The notes under the pieces were generated by a model. It was not told where the DNA came from. It did no database searches and saw only the letters and a list, made by a program, of their open reading frames with translations. Shown here piece after piece: positions 55,977 through 64,000 of a stretch of 64,000 nt of DNA; the stretch's first letter is position 1, and each line of letters begins with the position of its first letter. The DNA comes from Burkholderia ubonensis (GTDB lineage Bacteria > Pseudomonadota > Gammaproteobacteria > Burkholderiales > Burkholderiaceae), in the NCBI RefSeq assembly GCF_902833085.1, contig NZ_CADFEB010000005.1:558001-622000 (forward strand). The letters run 5' to 3'. The position numbers were made by a program, and so were the translations under genes.

Positions 55977-56948
55977 CTACGTCGACGGCGCAAGCCGCTC
56001 CAGCGCCGGCTTGTCTGCGGCCAGGGGCCCCAGGATGCCCGGCGCCGTCCGCATGTCGCTTGCCGGCGCAAACAGGTGCTCCGTCAAATGATCGATGAAC
56101 GCGCGCAGCTTCGGCGACTCGTGCCGGCTCGACGGCCACAGGATCCAGAAAATGTTCGGATCACCCGCGTGGTTGTCCAGCACCGTCCTCAGCGAGCCGT
56201 CGACCAGCGCATCGCGCACGGCGAAATCCGGCAGGCATGCGATGCCGTGCCCCTGCCTCGCCAGATAGACGAGCGTCGTCACGTTGTTGCAGGCCATCGT
56301 CACGGGCAGCCGAAAGTCGAATGCGCTGGAACTGCGTTCGATCGGCCATTGCTCGAGCTTGCCGGACGTCGGGAACTTGTAATGCAGACACGCGTGGCGC
56401 ATCAGGTCGTCCGGATGCTGGGGGACGCCGTGCTCGTCGAGATAGCTCGGCGACGCCACCAGCAGCATCCGGAACAAGCACAGCTTGCGCGACATGAGCA
56501 TCGAATCGCGCAACTCTCCAGTGCGGATGACCGCGTCGAAACCTTCGTCGATGATGTCGACCAGCCGGTCGCTGAAATCCAGCTCGAGTTCGATTTCGGG
56601 ATAGCGCGCCATGAACGACGACAGCGTCGACAGCAGCAGGCTTTCGACGAGCGGAAGACTGACGCGCAATTTGCCGCGCGGCGCCGTTCTGGCCTTGGAC
56701 AATTCCCGCTCGGCGTTTTCGATTTCTCCCAGAATGCGCCGACAGTGTCCGAGGAACAGCGCACCTTCCGGCGTAAGGTGAATACTGCGGGTATTGCGAT
56801 AGAAAAGCCGCACGCCGAGCCTTTCCTCAAGACGCGAAATACTCTTTCCGACCGCCGACGCGGAAATTCCGAGAGACCGGCCGGTTGCAACAAAGCTGCG
56901 AGTCTCCGCTGCCTGCACAAAAACGGTAACGCCGTTTAGCTTGTCCAA
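55977..56948 (-). CDS. LysR-family transcriptional regulator (TTG start)
   Basis: 323 residues. The N-terminal HTH VQAAETRSFVATGRSLGISA, then VGKSISRLEERLGVRLFYRNTR, is followed by an effector-binding domain. The family-typical start (M)DKLNGVTVFVQAAE corresponds to a TTG at 56948; the next upstream ATG would add 37 residues of unrelated sequence across the repeats described below. It is convergent with the MFS gene. The DFSDRLVDIIDEGFDAVIR block is typical of the CrgA-like LysR group. Confidence 0.87.
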   Translation of the reverse strand: MDKLNGVTVFVQAAETRSFVATGRSLGISASAVGKSISRLEERLGVRLFYRNTRSIHLTPEGALFLGHCRRILGEIENAERELSKARTAPRGKLRVSLPLVESLLLSTLSSFMARYPEIELELDFSDRLVDIIDEGFDAVIRTGELRDSMLMSRKLCLFRMLLVASPSYLDEHGVPQHPDDLMRHACLHYKFPTSGKLEQWPIERSSSAFDFRLPVTMACNNVTTLVYLARQGHGIACLPDFAVRDALVDGSLRTVLDNHAGDPNIFWILWPSSRHESPKLRAFIDHLTEHLFAPASDMRTAPGILGPLAADKPALERLAPST

Positions 56949-56967
56949 TACGAATCCCCAATATGCG

Positions 56968-57034
56968 CGTATTCGATGTGGGTGCGCGTTGTATATTATA
57001 TGCACGTATTCAATGTGGGCGTACGTTCTATATT
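56968..57034. repeat. Two direct repeats upstream of the LysR gene
   Basis: A 30-base unit CGTATTCGATGTGGGTGCGC-like (56968-56997) recurs 37 bases on (57005-57034) with 25 of 30 bases identical. Both copies contain GTATTC(G/A)ATGTGGG and a TATATT end. The position 20-90 bases before the start suggests a control region. Confidence 0.6.
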
Positions 57035-57231
57035 TTAAGATAATTGAACGCCTTGTCATTGGGTAATGTCCTCGGTAACGCACAACGCACGCGAGCGGCC
57101 GTCGGCTGTGATCGCAGCGGCCGCGACACTGCGCGCGATGCAATAGCGGCGCCGCCACCGACTGAAACGGCAGGCAAGTCGATCCGCACCGTCCGTCGGT
57201 CGGTTATGGGCGCATATCGGATCGTCGAATA

Positions 57232-57268
57232 TGAACGGCCCGCGCCTGACATCGGCGCGGGCCGTTCA
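57232..57268 (-). terminator. Stem-loop after the MBL hydrolase gene
   Basis: 15-bp perfect stem TGAACGGCCCGCGCC / GGCGCGGGCCGTTCA with a 7-base loop, 15 bases after the stop codon of the gene at 57284. No long T-run follows. Confidence 0.7.
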
Positions 57269-57283
57269 GCCGGGGGCGTCCGC

Positions 57284-58162
57284 TCAGACCAGGGCCGGCG
57301 ACCAGGTCTCGTACGTCAGCGCGTATGCGGCGCCGCGCCGCTCGATGCGGGCACATGCAGGCAGGTTGAAGTGCATGCCGCTGACGAGCAGGTCTTCCGA
57401 GCTCACGCGGTCGAGCAACCGGCTTCGCGCCACGGCCGCTTCGTCGGGCGCATGATCGAACGCGATCGTCACCTCCGGACGCTCGATCTGGACGTGAGGA
57501 AAATGTACGACGTCCCCCCACACCAGGAGCGCCTGTCCGCTGTCCGATATCAGATACCCGGTGTGCCCCGGCGTATGCCCCGGCAACGGAACGGCCTGGA
57601 TTCCGCCCAGCACGTCTTCCGAATCGAAGGCCACCAGTTGCGGCTCGTACGCACGGAAGACGTTTTGCGCGATATCGAAGAAGGGTCGAATTTCCGCGGG
57701 CGCCCCCGGCCGGTTGGCGTCATCGTTCCAGAAGTCGAACTCGGCGCGATGAATCAGCAGCCGCTCGACGTTGCGGAACAGCGGCGTCGCCAGCGGGCCG
57801 GCAAGGCCGCCCACGTGATCGGGGTGTGCATGGGTCAGCAGAATCGTGTCGATATCGAGCGGGTCGATGCCGGCAGCGGCCAGCGCAACCGGCAGCCTTC
57901 CGCCCCAGCCGTTATATCCGCCGCCGCCGCCGTCGATCAGGATCGTGCGCTTCGCGTCCTGCACGACGTACACGTTGATGTTCATCCGTGACACGTCGGC
58001 TACGCCCCGCTTGCGCAAAATCTCGTCGGCCGACGCACGATCGATTCCATTCAGCAAATCGGTCGTCGCATCGAGATAACCGTCACTGATCATCGTGACA
58101 TGGAGATCGCCGATTTTTCGACGATTCAGGCCAGGCGTTTGATAGTTGCGGGGGGACGTCAT
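57284..58162 (-). CDS. MBL-fold metallo-hydrolase
   Basis: 292 residues, cytoplasmic. The zinc motif THAHPDHVGG (HxHxDH) lies near residue 111. Further ligands are the His of PLPGHTPGHTGY and the Asp of LLVWGDVVHFPH, with a final His in LVSGMHFNLP. The order matches lactonase-like MBL proteins such as AHL lactonases, but activity cannot be told from sequence. The transcript runs toward the LysR gene. The 424 bases upstream of it hold no gene. Confidence 0.9.
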   Translation of the reverse strand: MTSPRNYQTPGLNRRKIGDLHVTMISDGYLDATTDLLNGIDRASADEILRKRGVADVSRMNINVYVVQDAKRTILIDGGGGGYNGWGGRLPVALAAAGIDPLDIDTILLTHAHPDHVGGLAGPLATPLFRNVERLLIHRAEFDFWNDDANRPGAPAEIRPFFDIAQNVFRAYEPQLVAFDSEDVLGGIQAVPLPGHTPGHTGYLISDSGQALLVWGDVVHFPHVQIERPEVTIAFDHAPDEAAVARSRLLDRVSSEDLLVSGMHFNLPACARIERRGAAYALTYETWSPALV

Positions 58163-58586
58163 TTAAGCTTCCTTATATACGGTTACGCTTTTCGATATTC
58201 CGGGGTAAATCATTTCGCTTCGCGCATCATCCCAGGGACGCAGGCCCTCGCTTCGAATGCCTATCAAAAGAATTGCCTGCCGGGTGTTTCGGCGACAGCC
58301 GAGGGCAGTTCGCTCGAACGTTGCGCGCGACCGACGGAATCGAGATCGTTGACGCATGAACGGGTTACACCGTCCACATCGAATCGATGGTGCGGCATGC
58401 CGGATTGGCGCGATCGGCCGGTGCGGCAAATCATGCCGGCAGGACAGCAAGGATCCACCTGTTGCGAAGGCCCCGATCGCTTTTGGATGGTATCCGAACG
58501 ATCAAAGGCCATAAACGGCCCGGCAGTATTTTCTTACACGACAGAAATGTCGCGAATCGCCGCGAGCGCGTGCCGTCGGCGAGCGA
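58163..58586. other. Intergenic region, no recognised gene
   Basis: 424 bases between the MBL gene's start and the UbiA gene's stop. No open frame here has a ribosome site or family resemblance. It should contain the MBL promoter and the end of the UbiA operon; no clear terminator was found by eye. Confidence 0.4.
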
Positions 58587-59498
58587 TCACGCGATCCGCT
58601 TGCTCAGCGTCGCCACGCCCACGATCAGGAACGACGCATACATCACCAGGATGTACCACGCCGCATAGCGCAACGGCCATCGGGGCAAGGCCGGGTCGTT
58701 GAATTTCAGTCGACCGATAACGACCGGTATCAGCGGCAGCAGCGCCGCCCAGCCCCATGCGCTGCGTGGCGGATTCGCCCACGGCTGAAGCAGCGCGACG
58801 ACGATCAGGCTCGTGAGCACCGCGCAGGACGACGCGATCCGGACGGTATTCCGAACGCCGAAAATACGCACATAGGTGCGCTCTCCTTCCCTGGGCTTGC
58901 GCGTGACCTTGCGCGCCAGCTCCAGGTGCAGCAGGCCGACGGCCGCCGCCAGGATCACGAGCACGCCGGGCCACGTGGGCGTGAGCGCATACTGGGCCAG
59001 CAAGTCCGCGTACAGGTAGACGCTCAATGCCAGCTGGATCGGATAGCTGACCGCGAGGTTCGTCAGCAGCTGTCCGTCGCCGGGCCAGTCGAAGCACTTC
59101 TCGATCGCCGCGAGCAAGACCAGGTAGATCAGCTGGATCACCAGGATCAGGTCCGTCATGCCGCGACCCGCATTGATCGCCAGCACGAAGAGCACACCGG
59201 CCAGGATGAGGACGATCAGGTCCGAACGATGGACTGCACCTCGAGCCAGCGGGCGTGCCGGATTGTAGCGGCGGTCATAGTCGAGGTCGCGGATGTCGTC
59301 CAGCGCCCGGATCACCAGTTGATCGATCGCCAGTGTCGCGGCGCTGATCAACAGCCTGAAGCCTAGCGTCCAGTCCGTGATCCTGCCGTCGGTCGCGGCG
59401 AGCAGCCCCGTCAGTCCGAATGCATAAATGAGCGAATACGGAATGAAGAATCGCAACGGAAACGACTCGACGACGAACAATCTCAAACGTGCGATCAC
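58587..59498 (-). CDS. UbiA-family membrane prenyltransferase
   Basis: 303 residues with about eight or nine membrane helices. The first Asp-rich motif is IRALDDIRDLDYDRRYNPAR, which binds the Mg-pyrophosphate of the prenyl donor. At the place of the second motif the sequence reads LHLELARKVTRKPREGERTY, without the usual DxxxD, so it is an atypical branch. It starts with a GTG that overlaps the dikinase stop codon (GTGA) after a GGAGG site, so it is coupled to the preceding gene. Acceptor unknown. Confidence 0.82.
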   Translation of the reverse strand: MIARLRLFVVESFPLRFFIPYSLIYAFGLTGLLAATDGRITDWTLGFRLLISAATLAIDQLVIRALDDIRDLDYDRRYNPARPLARGAVHRSDLIVLILAGVLFVLAINAGRGMTDLILVIQLIYLVLLAAIEKCFDWPGDGQLLTNLAVSYPIQLALSVYLYADLLAQYALTPTWPGVLVILAAAVGLLHLELARKVTRKPREGERTYVRIFGVRNTVRIASSCAVLTSLIVVALLQPWANPPRSAWGWAALLPLIPVVIGRLKFNDPALPRWPLRYAAWYILVMYASFLIVGVATLSKRIA

Positions 59499-62251
59499 GA
59501 TGTCACTTCCTCCAGTTGCAACAGACGCACCGTGCCGGTCGCGCCGTCGAGTTCGATCCACGCGCCGTCGGCAATGCGTCGCGTGGCGTCGGGCACGGAC
59601 ACCACGGTCGGTATGCCGAGGACGCGCCCGGTAATGGCCGTGTGCGACAGCAGCGTCCCCCGCTCCGCGATCAGCCCTTTGGCCGCCAGCATCAGGAAGA
59701 GCCAGCCCGGATCCGTTTCCTTCGCAATGAGGATCTGGTCGTGCACGGAGCTCGGCTCGACGGTCGCCGGGTCGAGCACGACGCGCGCCCTGCCGCGCAC
59801 CACGCCGCTGCTCGAAGGGATGCCCTGCAGGCGGACGTCCGCGGACGCCGAGGCCGCCCTGTCGCCATGCGTGTCCTCGCGACATGACCGCATCGTCGAC
59901 GTGCGCAGGCCGGCGCCCGAGACCTTGATCGTCTTCGGCGGGTCCGGCAATTGCGCCTGCTTTCGCCGAAGCGCGGCCCGCTCCCGGGCAAGGACGCGCA
60001 ATGTGCTGTCGGGAACGGTGCCGCTGACGCTGAACGCACCGAGCACTTCGTCGACGGACAAATCGAAGACGTCGTCGGGTCGATCCAGCAACCCGGCGTC
60101 CACCAGCGCCGTCCCGAGCCGGATGAAGACTTCGCGGGAAATTCCGAACAGCTCGCTGCGACAGAAGCGCGTGTCCTCGCGCATGCGCATGAACCATCGC
60201 ATCGCCTTCACCAGGCTGCGCAGCAAAACGCGCTTGCCCCGTGACCGACAATGCTCGCGCAGCTCGGATTCGGCGTCGCTGCGCGAGCGCGCCTCGATCC
60301 GGCAGCTGCTTTCCACGGTCAATTGCTGCTGGACGAACGGACGAAGTTGCCCGATCAGTCTCCAGGGCTGTTGCCGCGGCGTCAGCGCCTCGAGCTTCAG
60401 GTCGCTGAGGTTGCGGTCGCCGAACCGGCGCAGATGCAGGTCTGCCGCGTCGGCCAGCGCATGTCCGTAACGGCCCGCCTTGAGATCGCGCCAGATCGAC
60501 ACTTCCGATGCGGGACCGAGCAGCGCGCGCAGCATCTCGGGATGCGCGCGCGCTTGCTCGGACAGGGCAATGGTCGATCTCAGCGCCGCGACCGAGCGAT
60601 TCTCCGTGCCGCCGCAAAGCAGCCCGTTCAACAGCCCCGGGCTGGCCGACGGCGTCCATCGCTGAATCAGCGCGCGCACCCAGCCGGTCAGCGACACCAG
60701 GAAGAAGCCGTTCACCAGCGTCACGCCCCATTGAGCCGCGACGATCGCCCACATCTCGCGATAGACGGCAATCAGCGCCGACGCGTCGAGGCCGTCCAGG
60801 TCGCGGTTGCCGTTCACGAACGCGCGCCATTGCCGCAGGAAGCGGGAGATCAGCAACGGGTGCGAGACCAGACGCGACGCAATGCCGAGATAGTCGCGAC
60901 ACGCGCCGGCGGCGCGCGTCAGGAACGACGTGCGCCGTGTGGCTGGCGCAGTCGCGACGGAATCGGGCTCGACGCCGAAAAAGGAGCGCTCCCACGTCTT
61001 GCGCATCATCCAGAAGATCGGCACATGGCCGTGAAGGTGGTACCAGACGCTCATGCAGCAATAAATCCGGCCGTCGAACTGCCCGATCATGTTGCTCAGG
61101 TGGTCCGCATTCCGCTGCAGTATCCGGCGCGAAACTCCCCAACGCCGGTAGCCGTCGGTCAGGAACACGTCGTAGTAATGCGCGGCCAGCGAGAAGGTCA
61201 GCGCCGACGTGACGCCCGGGAAGCTCTCGGTGATATTGCTGTTGCTCCATATCATGCCGGCCGGACGCAACGGGCCCGGCCGCGGGCAGTCGCTGCGCTC
61301 CTGTCTTGCCGGCGCGATCGGCCGGGCCTGCAGCAGATGCATCGCGCCATCCTCCGACATCGTGCCCTCGATATCCTGAGGCACGCCGAAATGCCGCTCG
61401 ACGCGGGCGGCCAGCTCGGCCACCGAGCGGGCGACCTCATCGCTGAACACCGGCAGGTCGGCCAGGTCCGGCGGCACGTCGAGCGTGGCGATCGCGCCGG
61501 ATCGACGGTCGAGTCCGACCAGCCGCTGCTTCGAGACGAGCTGCGAGGCGACCGTTCCGGAATCGCGCTCGACGAAGAAGTGATCGATATCCGCCTTTTC
61601 CTGAACCACGCCTTCGCCGATGCCGTATGCCGCGGCGATGACGCAACGATCCGACGCGTCTCGCGGGTCCCGCGTAAAGGCCACGAACGAGCGCGATCCG
61701 AGAATCATGGTCTGGATGCCCACCGCGATGCGCGCCCCGGCCGGATCCAGTCCGCGCTTATGGCGGTACAGCATCATCTCGACGTTGAATGCCGATGCCC
61801 AGCATTTCATGACCGACGTCACCAGACCGCCGAGCGGCACGTACAGAAAGCTGTCGGACAATCCGGCAAACGGATCGTCGGCCGAGTCTTCGCCCTGCCC
61901 GCCGTCATCCGCGACCGCGCAGGCCCGTACCGCGACCAGCTTGTCGTCCATGGCAATTCGTTCGAACACGGTCACCAGTTCGCCGGCCAGATCGGCCGGG
62001 CAGACCATTTCATCCAGCCGGGCCCTGATGTCGAGCGACCATCTCTTCAGCGCCGCCGGGTCGCCGTCGGCCAGAGATGGCCTGGGCACCTCGCTCAACA
62101 CGGCAGCGACCGTCGAATCGAACACCGACACCGGGACGCAGTGGAATCGCGGCACCGGGAATCCCGCCATCCGCAGTTCCGCCTGACGCGAAAACTTGAA
62201 TCCGACCTCCCTGGGATCGAGACATTGCGTCTCGGGCAAGAGGATAGTCAT
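59495..62251 (-). CDS. PEP-synthase/rifampin-phosphotransferase-like dikinase
   Basis: 918 residues in three parts. The N-terminal ATP-grasp domain (about 1-310) has RMAGFPVPRFHCVPVS, KLVAVRACAV and VQTMI-like blocks, ending FGVPQDIEGTMSEDGAMHLL with QARPIAP. A substrate domain opens with MIWSNSNITESFPGVTSALT. The C-terminal swivelling His domain reads ERGTLLSHTAITGRVLGIP. This is the plan of rifampin phosphotransferase: ATP gives AMP, phosphate and a phosphorylated alcohol. The middle third is unlike PpsA. Natural acceptor unknown. ATG at 62251 follows GGGGAG. Confidence 0.85.
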   Translation of the reverse strand: MTILLPETQCLDPREVGFKFSRQAELRMAGFPVPRFHCVPVSVFDSTVAAVLSEVPRPSLADGDPAALKRWSLDIRARLDEMVCPADLAGELVTVFERIAMDDKLVAVRACAVADDGGQGEDSADDPFAGLSDSFLYVPLGGLVTSVMKCWASAFNVEMMLYRHKRGLDPAGARIAVGIQTMILGSRSFVAFTRDPRDASDRCVIAAAYGIGEGVVQEKADIDHFFVERDSGTVASQLVSKQRLVGLDRRSGAIATLDVPPDLADLPVFSDEVARSVAELAARVERHFGVPQDIEGTMSEDGAMHLLQARPIAPARQERSDCPRPGPLRPAGMIWSNSNITESFPGVTSALTFSLAAHYYDVFLTDGYRRWGVSRRILQRNADHLSNMIGQFDGRIYCCMSVWYHLHGHVPIFWMMRKTWERSFFGVEPDSVATAPATRRTSFLTRAAGACRDYLGIASRLVSHPLLISRFLRQWRAFVNGNRDLDGLDASALIAVYREMWAIVAAQWGVTLVNGFFLVSLTGWVRALIQRWTPSASPGLLNGLLCGGTENRSVAALRSTIALSEQARAHPEMLRALLGPASEVSIWRDLKAGRYGHALADAADLHLRRFGDRNLSDLKLEALTPRQQPWRLIGQLRPFVQQQLTVESSCRIEARSRSDAESELREHCRSRGKRVLLRSLVKAMRWFMRMREDTRFCRSELFGISREVFIRLGTALVDAGLLDRPDDVFDLSVDEVLGAFSVSGTVPDSTLRVLARERAALRRKQAQLPDPPKTIKVSGAGLRTSTMRSCREDTHGDRAASASADVRLQGIPSSSGVVRGRARVVLDPATVEPSSVHDQILIAKETDPGWLFLMLAAKGLIAERGTLLSHTAITGRVLGIPTVVSVPDATRRIADGAWIELDGATGTVRLLQLEEVTS

Positions 62252-62367
62252 TACAGTTTCTCCCCAGACAATAGAATGGTCCTTCCGAATTCCCGTCACG
62301 CCAACATCTTGGTTGTACGAATCATGCGTCCGATGCGCTTCCATCCGGCCGATGCCGGGCACGCCCC

Positions 62368-63309
62368 CTACCCGTCGGCCAGCCAGCGCCTGTATCCCCG
62401 CCAGTAGTCGTCGCAGCGCTCGAGCACCTTCATGCCGGGCGGCGCGCCGAGCGCTTGCCATAACCGGGTGCCGTCGTACCAGTGATCCTCGGCGAAAAGA
62501 CGGGCCTGCCGTTCGCTCACGCCGGACGGCAGGCGTCGAAGCGCTTCGGGGAGGCTGACCGATGTTCGCGGCAGCGTGAAATCGACGTGCGTCGCCGCCG
62601 CCTCGACCAGATCGCGCACGCGAACGGGCTCGGGATGCGTGCAGTGATAAACGGCCCCCTGCGCGACCCGGCCCGGCTCGAGTGCAATTGCGGCCAATGC
62701 GGAAGCGACCGCGTCCACCGTGGTGCACGACAGGAGGGCCTGCCCCTCGTCGATCCAGGCGTTCAACCCGCCGATCAGCCGCAGCAGCGTCGGCAAGAAC
62801 CACTTGTCACCGGCGCCCATGATGAACATCGGCCGGAGAACGACCCCGCCGGCCGCCAGCACGCATTGCTCGGCAGCCAGCCGCGAGCGGCTGGCTGCCG
62901 ACACCGGAACCGGCGCCACTTCGTTCTCGCGGATGCCGCGATGGACGCCGGCCCCGTATACGGCGGCCGTGCCGACGTAAATCACGCGCCGCACGCCGGC
63001 CCGCCGCGCTTCGTCGACCAACGCCCGCGTGCCCGACCGGTTGACCGCATCGCACGCGTCGGCATCGGCGCCGACGTCGGAAGCCGCGTGGATCACCGTC
63101 TCGATGCCGTCGCATAGCCCCCGCAAACCGGCAGGCCGGGTCAGGTTCCCATGCACGCATTCCATCGTGTCCGTTCCGGTAAAACCGGGCGCCCGGCGAT
63201 GCACCAGCAAGCGCAGGCGCGACGCATGCCCGAGTTCGGTCATCCGGCGGCACACCGCCTCACCGATAAAGCCGCTTGCCCCTGTCACCAGGATCGTCGA
63301 TGCCGTCAT
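62368..63309 (-). CDS. NAD-dependent epimerase/dehydratase-like SDR, catalytic pair missing
   Basis: 313 residues. The Rossmann motif ILVTGASGFIGEAVC is intact, as are VIHAASDVG and VIYVGTAAVYG. The expected YxxxK lies where the chain reads SAASRSRLAAEQ: Tyr is Ala and Lys is Arg. It may be a binding protein or use another residue. Four bases separate it from the methyltransferase-like gene upstream; 116 bases separate it from the dikinase gene. Confidence 0.83.
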   Translation of the reverse strand: MTASTILVTGASGFIGEAVCRRMTELGHASRLRLLVHRRAPGFTGTDTMECVHGNLTRPAGLRGLCDGIETVIHAASDVGADADACDAVNRSGTRALVDEARRAGVRRVIYVGTAAVYGAGVHRGIRENEVAPVPVSAASRSRLAAEQCVLAAGGVVLRPMFIMGAGDKWFLPTLLRLIGGLNAWIDEGQALLSCTTVDAVASALAAIALEPGRVAQGAVYHCTHPEPVRVRDLVEAAATHVDFTLPRTSVSLPEALRRLPSGVSERQARLFAEDHWYDGTRLWQALGAPPGMKVLERCDDYWRGYRRWLADG

Positions 63310-63313
63310 TGCT

Positions 63314-63961
63314 TCACCACACGAACGGCATCAGCCGATATCGGCCGTGCGAGTAGTCCGCGTAGCCGGCCACGTCGAACAGGACCCGCTCCTCGCAGCG
63401 GATGCGCACGACGATGGACGGCAAGAGCATGATCACGAACGCGGCAACGCTATAGCCATTCAGGAAGAACGCCACGAACGATGCATGCGCAATCAACATC
63501 CCCGCATAAGCCGGATGCCTTACCCACCGGTACGGCCCGGTTTGCACGATCCGGTGATCGGTGAGCGTGCGCACCTTGTGGGAATAAAATTTCCCGAGCG
63601 TGCGAATCGCGATGATCCGCAACGCGACGCCAAAGAAAAAGAGCACCGGCAACACCGGCATCCACGGTCGATATTCGACCCAGTGACTCGGCACGAAGCA
63701 GGCACTCGCGACGGTGATCACCCTGGCGGCCCCGTAGACCAGGACCGTGCCGCGATCGCTCGACAGATTGCTTTCGACCGAGCTGGTCATCGCGGTCCGC
63801 GCCTCGCATGCAAGCCAGATCAGATACATCGCGACCAGCGCGATGCCGATCCGATGAAGGGGTGACGCATGGCGGGTCGCCTCGCCGATTGCGGCGATCA
63901 GTAATATCAGGCAACACGACAGGAATACGAGCAGCGGATACTTGCGCAAGAACCATTGCAT
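63314..63961 (-). CDS. Isoprenylcysteine carboxyl methyltransferase (ICMT)-family membrane protein
   Basis: 215 residues with five or six membrane helices. The C-terminal signature QTGPYRWVRHPAYAGMLIA and RCEERVLFDVAGYADYS are the conserved SAM-binding region of the ICMT/PEMT family. In bacteria these proteins methylate small lipids or remain unassigned. It starts at ATG 63961 after GAGGAGG. Together with the UbiA protein it implies work on a prenylated or lipid substrate. Confidence 0.85.
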   Translation of the reverse strand: MQWFLRKYPLLVFLSCCLILLIAAIGEATRHASPLHRIGIALVAMYLIWLACEARTAMTSSVESNLSSDRGTVLVYGAARVITVASACFVPSHWVEYRPWMPVLPVLFFFGVALRIIAIRTLGKFYSHKVRTLTDHRIVQTGPYRWVRHPAYAGMLIAHASFVAFFLNGYSVAAFVIMLLPSIVVRIRCEERVLFDVAGYADYSHGRYRLMPFVW

Positions 63962-63972
63962 GATGTTCCTCC

Positions 63973-64000
63973 TCAGGCACGGCGCCCGATGAATTCATTC
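63973..64000 (-). CDS. Possible C-terminal end of the preceding gene in the operon
   Basis: Reading in from the window edge, the frame ending NEFIGRRA then TGA (63973-63975) stops 11 bases before the methyltransferase-like start and next to its ribosome site. Too short to identify; it only suggests that the operon extends beyond base 64000. Confidence 0.35.

Noticed and set aside
44353-58586. Integrative element or prophage carrying the accessory gene sets
   Set aside because: No integrase, transposase or attachment-site repeats are visible; the nearby tRNA genes are more than 20 kb away and intact.
63450-63998. Alternative frame over the ICMT-like gene
   Set aside because: The overlapping frame at 63314-63961 has the ICMT signature and a strong ribosome site.

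Overview
The window is a GC-rich, densely coded piece of a betaproteobacterial chromosome, almost certainly Burkholderia and probably the B. cepacia complex. The grounds are codon use and GC bias, the aceA / universal stress protein / LysR / haloacid dehalogenase / aceB arrangement, the cyoABCD operon, and the style of the housekeeping proteins. The species call is an inference, made without a database search.

Bases 1-26400 are mostly core genome. They hold a partial glutathione peroxidase, an ABC-F ATPase, alr-radA, lplT, thiD, a tsaB-rimI-uracil-DNA glycosylase-DUF1853 operon with overlapping genes, an acyl-CoA-binding protein, the RNA helicase rhlE with a long leader, and the glyoxylate-shunt genes aceA and aceB separated by a stress protein and a LysR/haloacid dehalogenase pair. 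After these come small metabolic and regulatory genes. A seven-gene tRNA operon (Ala, then Glu-Asp three times) with a clear sigma-70 promoter lies next to gltX, followed by a patatin-like lipoprotein and an NlpC/P60 hydrolase.

Bases 26400-44350 are mainly transport and respiration. They hold a complete yejABEF-type peptide importer, a small secreted Pro/Tyr/His-rich protein, the cytochrome bo3 quinol oxidase operon cyoABCD, and a stand-alone NuoM-like antiporter subunit preceded by a good ANR/FNR-type box. A compact TonB receptor / ATPase / binding protein / FecCD permease operon of unknown cargo follows.

Bases 44350-58160 look accessory. A gene run on the plus strand encodes a DRE-TIM aldolase, an isopropylmalate-dehydrogenase-like enzyme, an RraA-fold aldolase, a nitronate-monooxygenase-like flavoprotein, an alpha/beta-hydrolase-fold protein that has lost its whole catalytic triad, a DUF6282 metal-hydrolase-like protein, a two-component flavin monooxygenase (LLM oxygenase plus reductase) and an ABM monooxygenase. 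A LuxR-type regulator, an MFS exporter, a LysR regulator and an MBL hydrolase flank it. I know of no characterised pathway with this set. Perfect stem-loops sit between several of the genes, and perfect palindromes precede both the first gene and the regulator gene.

Bases 58580-64000 hold a second unusual operon on the minus strand: an ICMT-like membrane methyltransferase, an SDR lacking the YxxxK pair, a rifampin-phosphotransferase/PEP-synthase-like dikinase, and a UbiA-fold prenyltransferase. Together they suggest ATP-dependent phosphorylation, prenylation and methylation of a membrane-associated metabolite. These two gene sets are the best candidates for undescribed systems.
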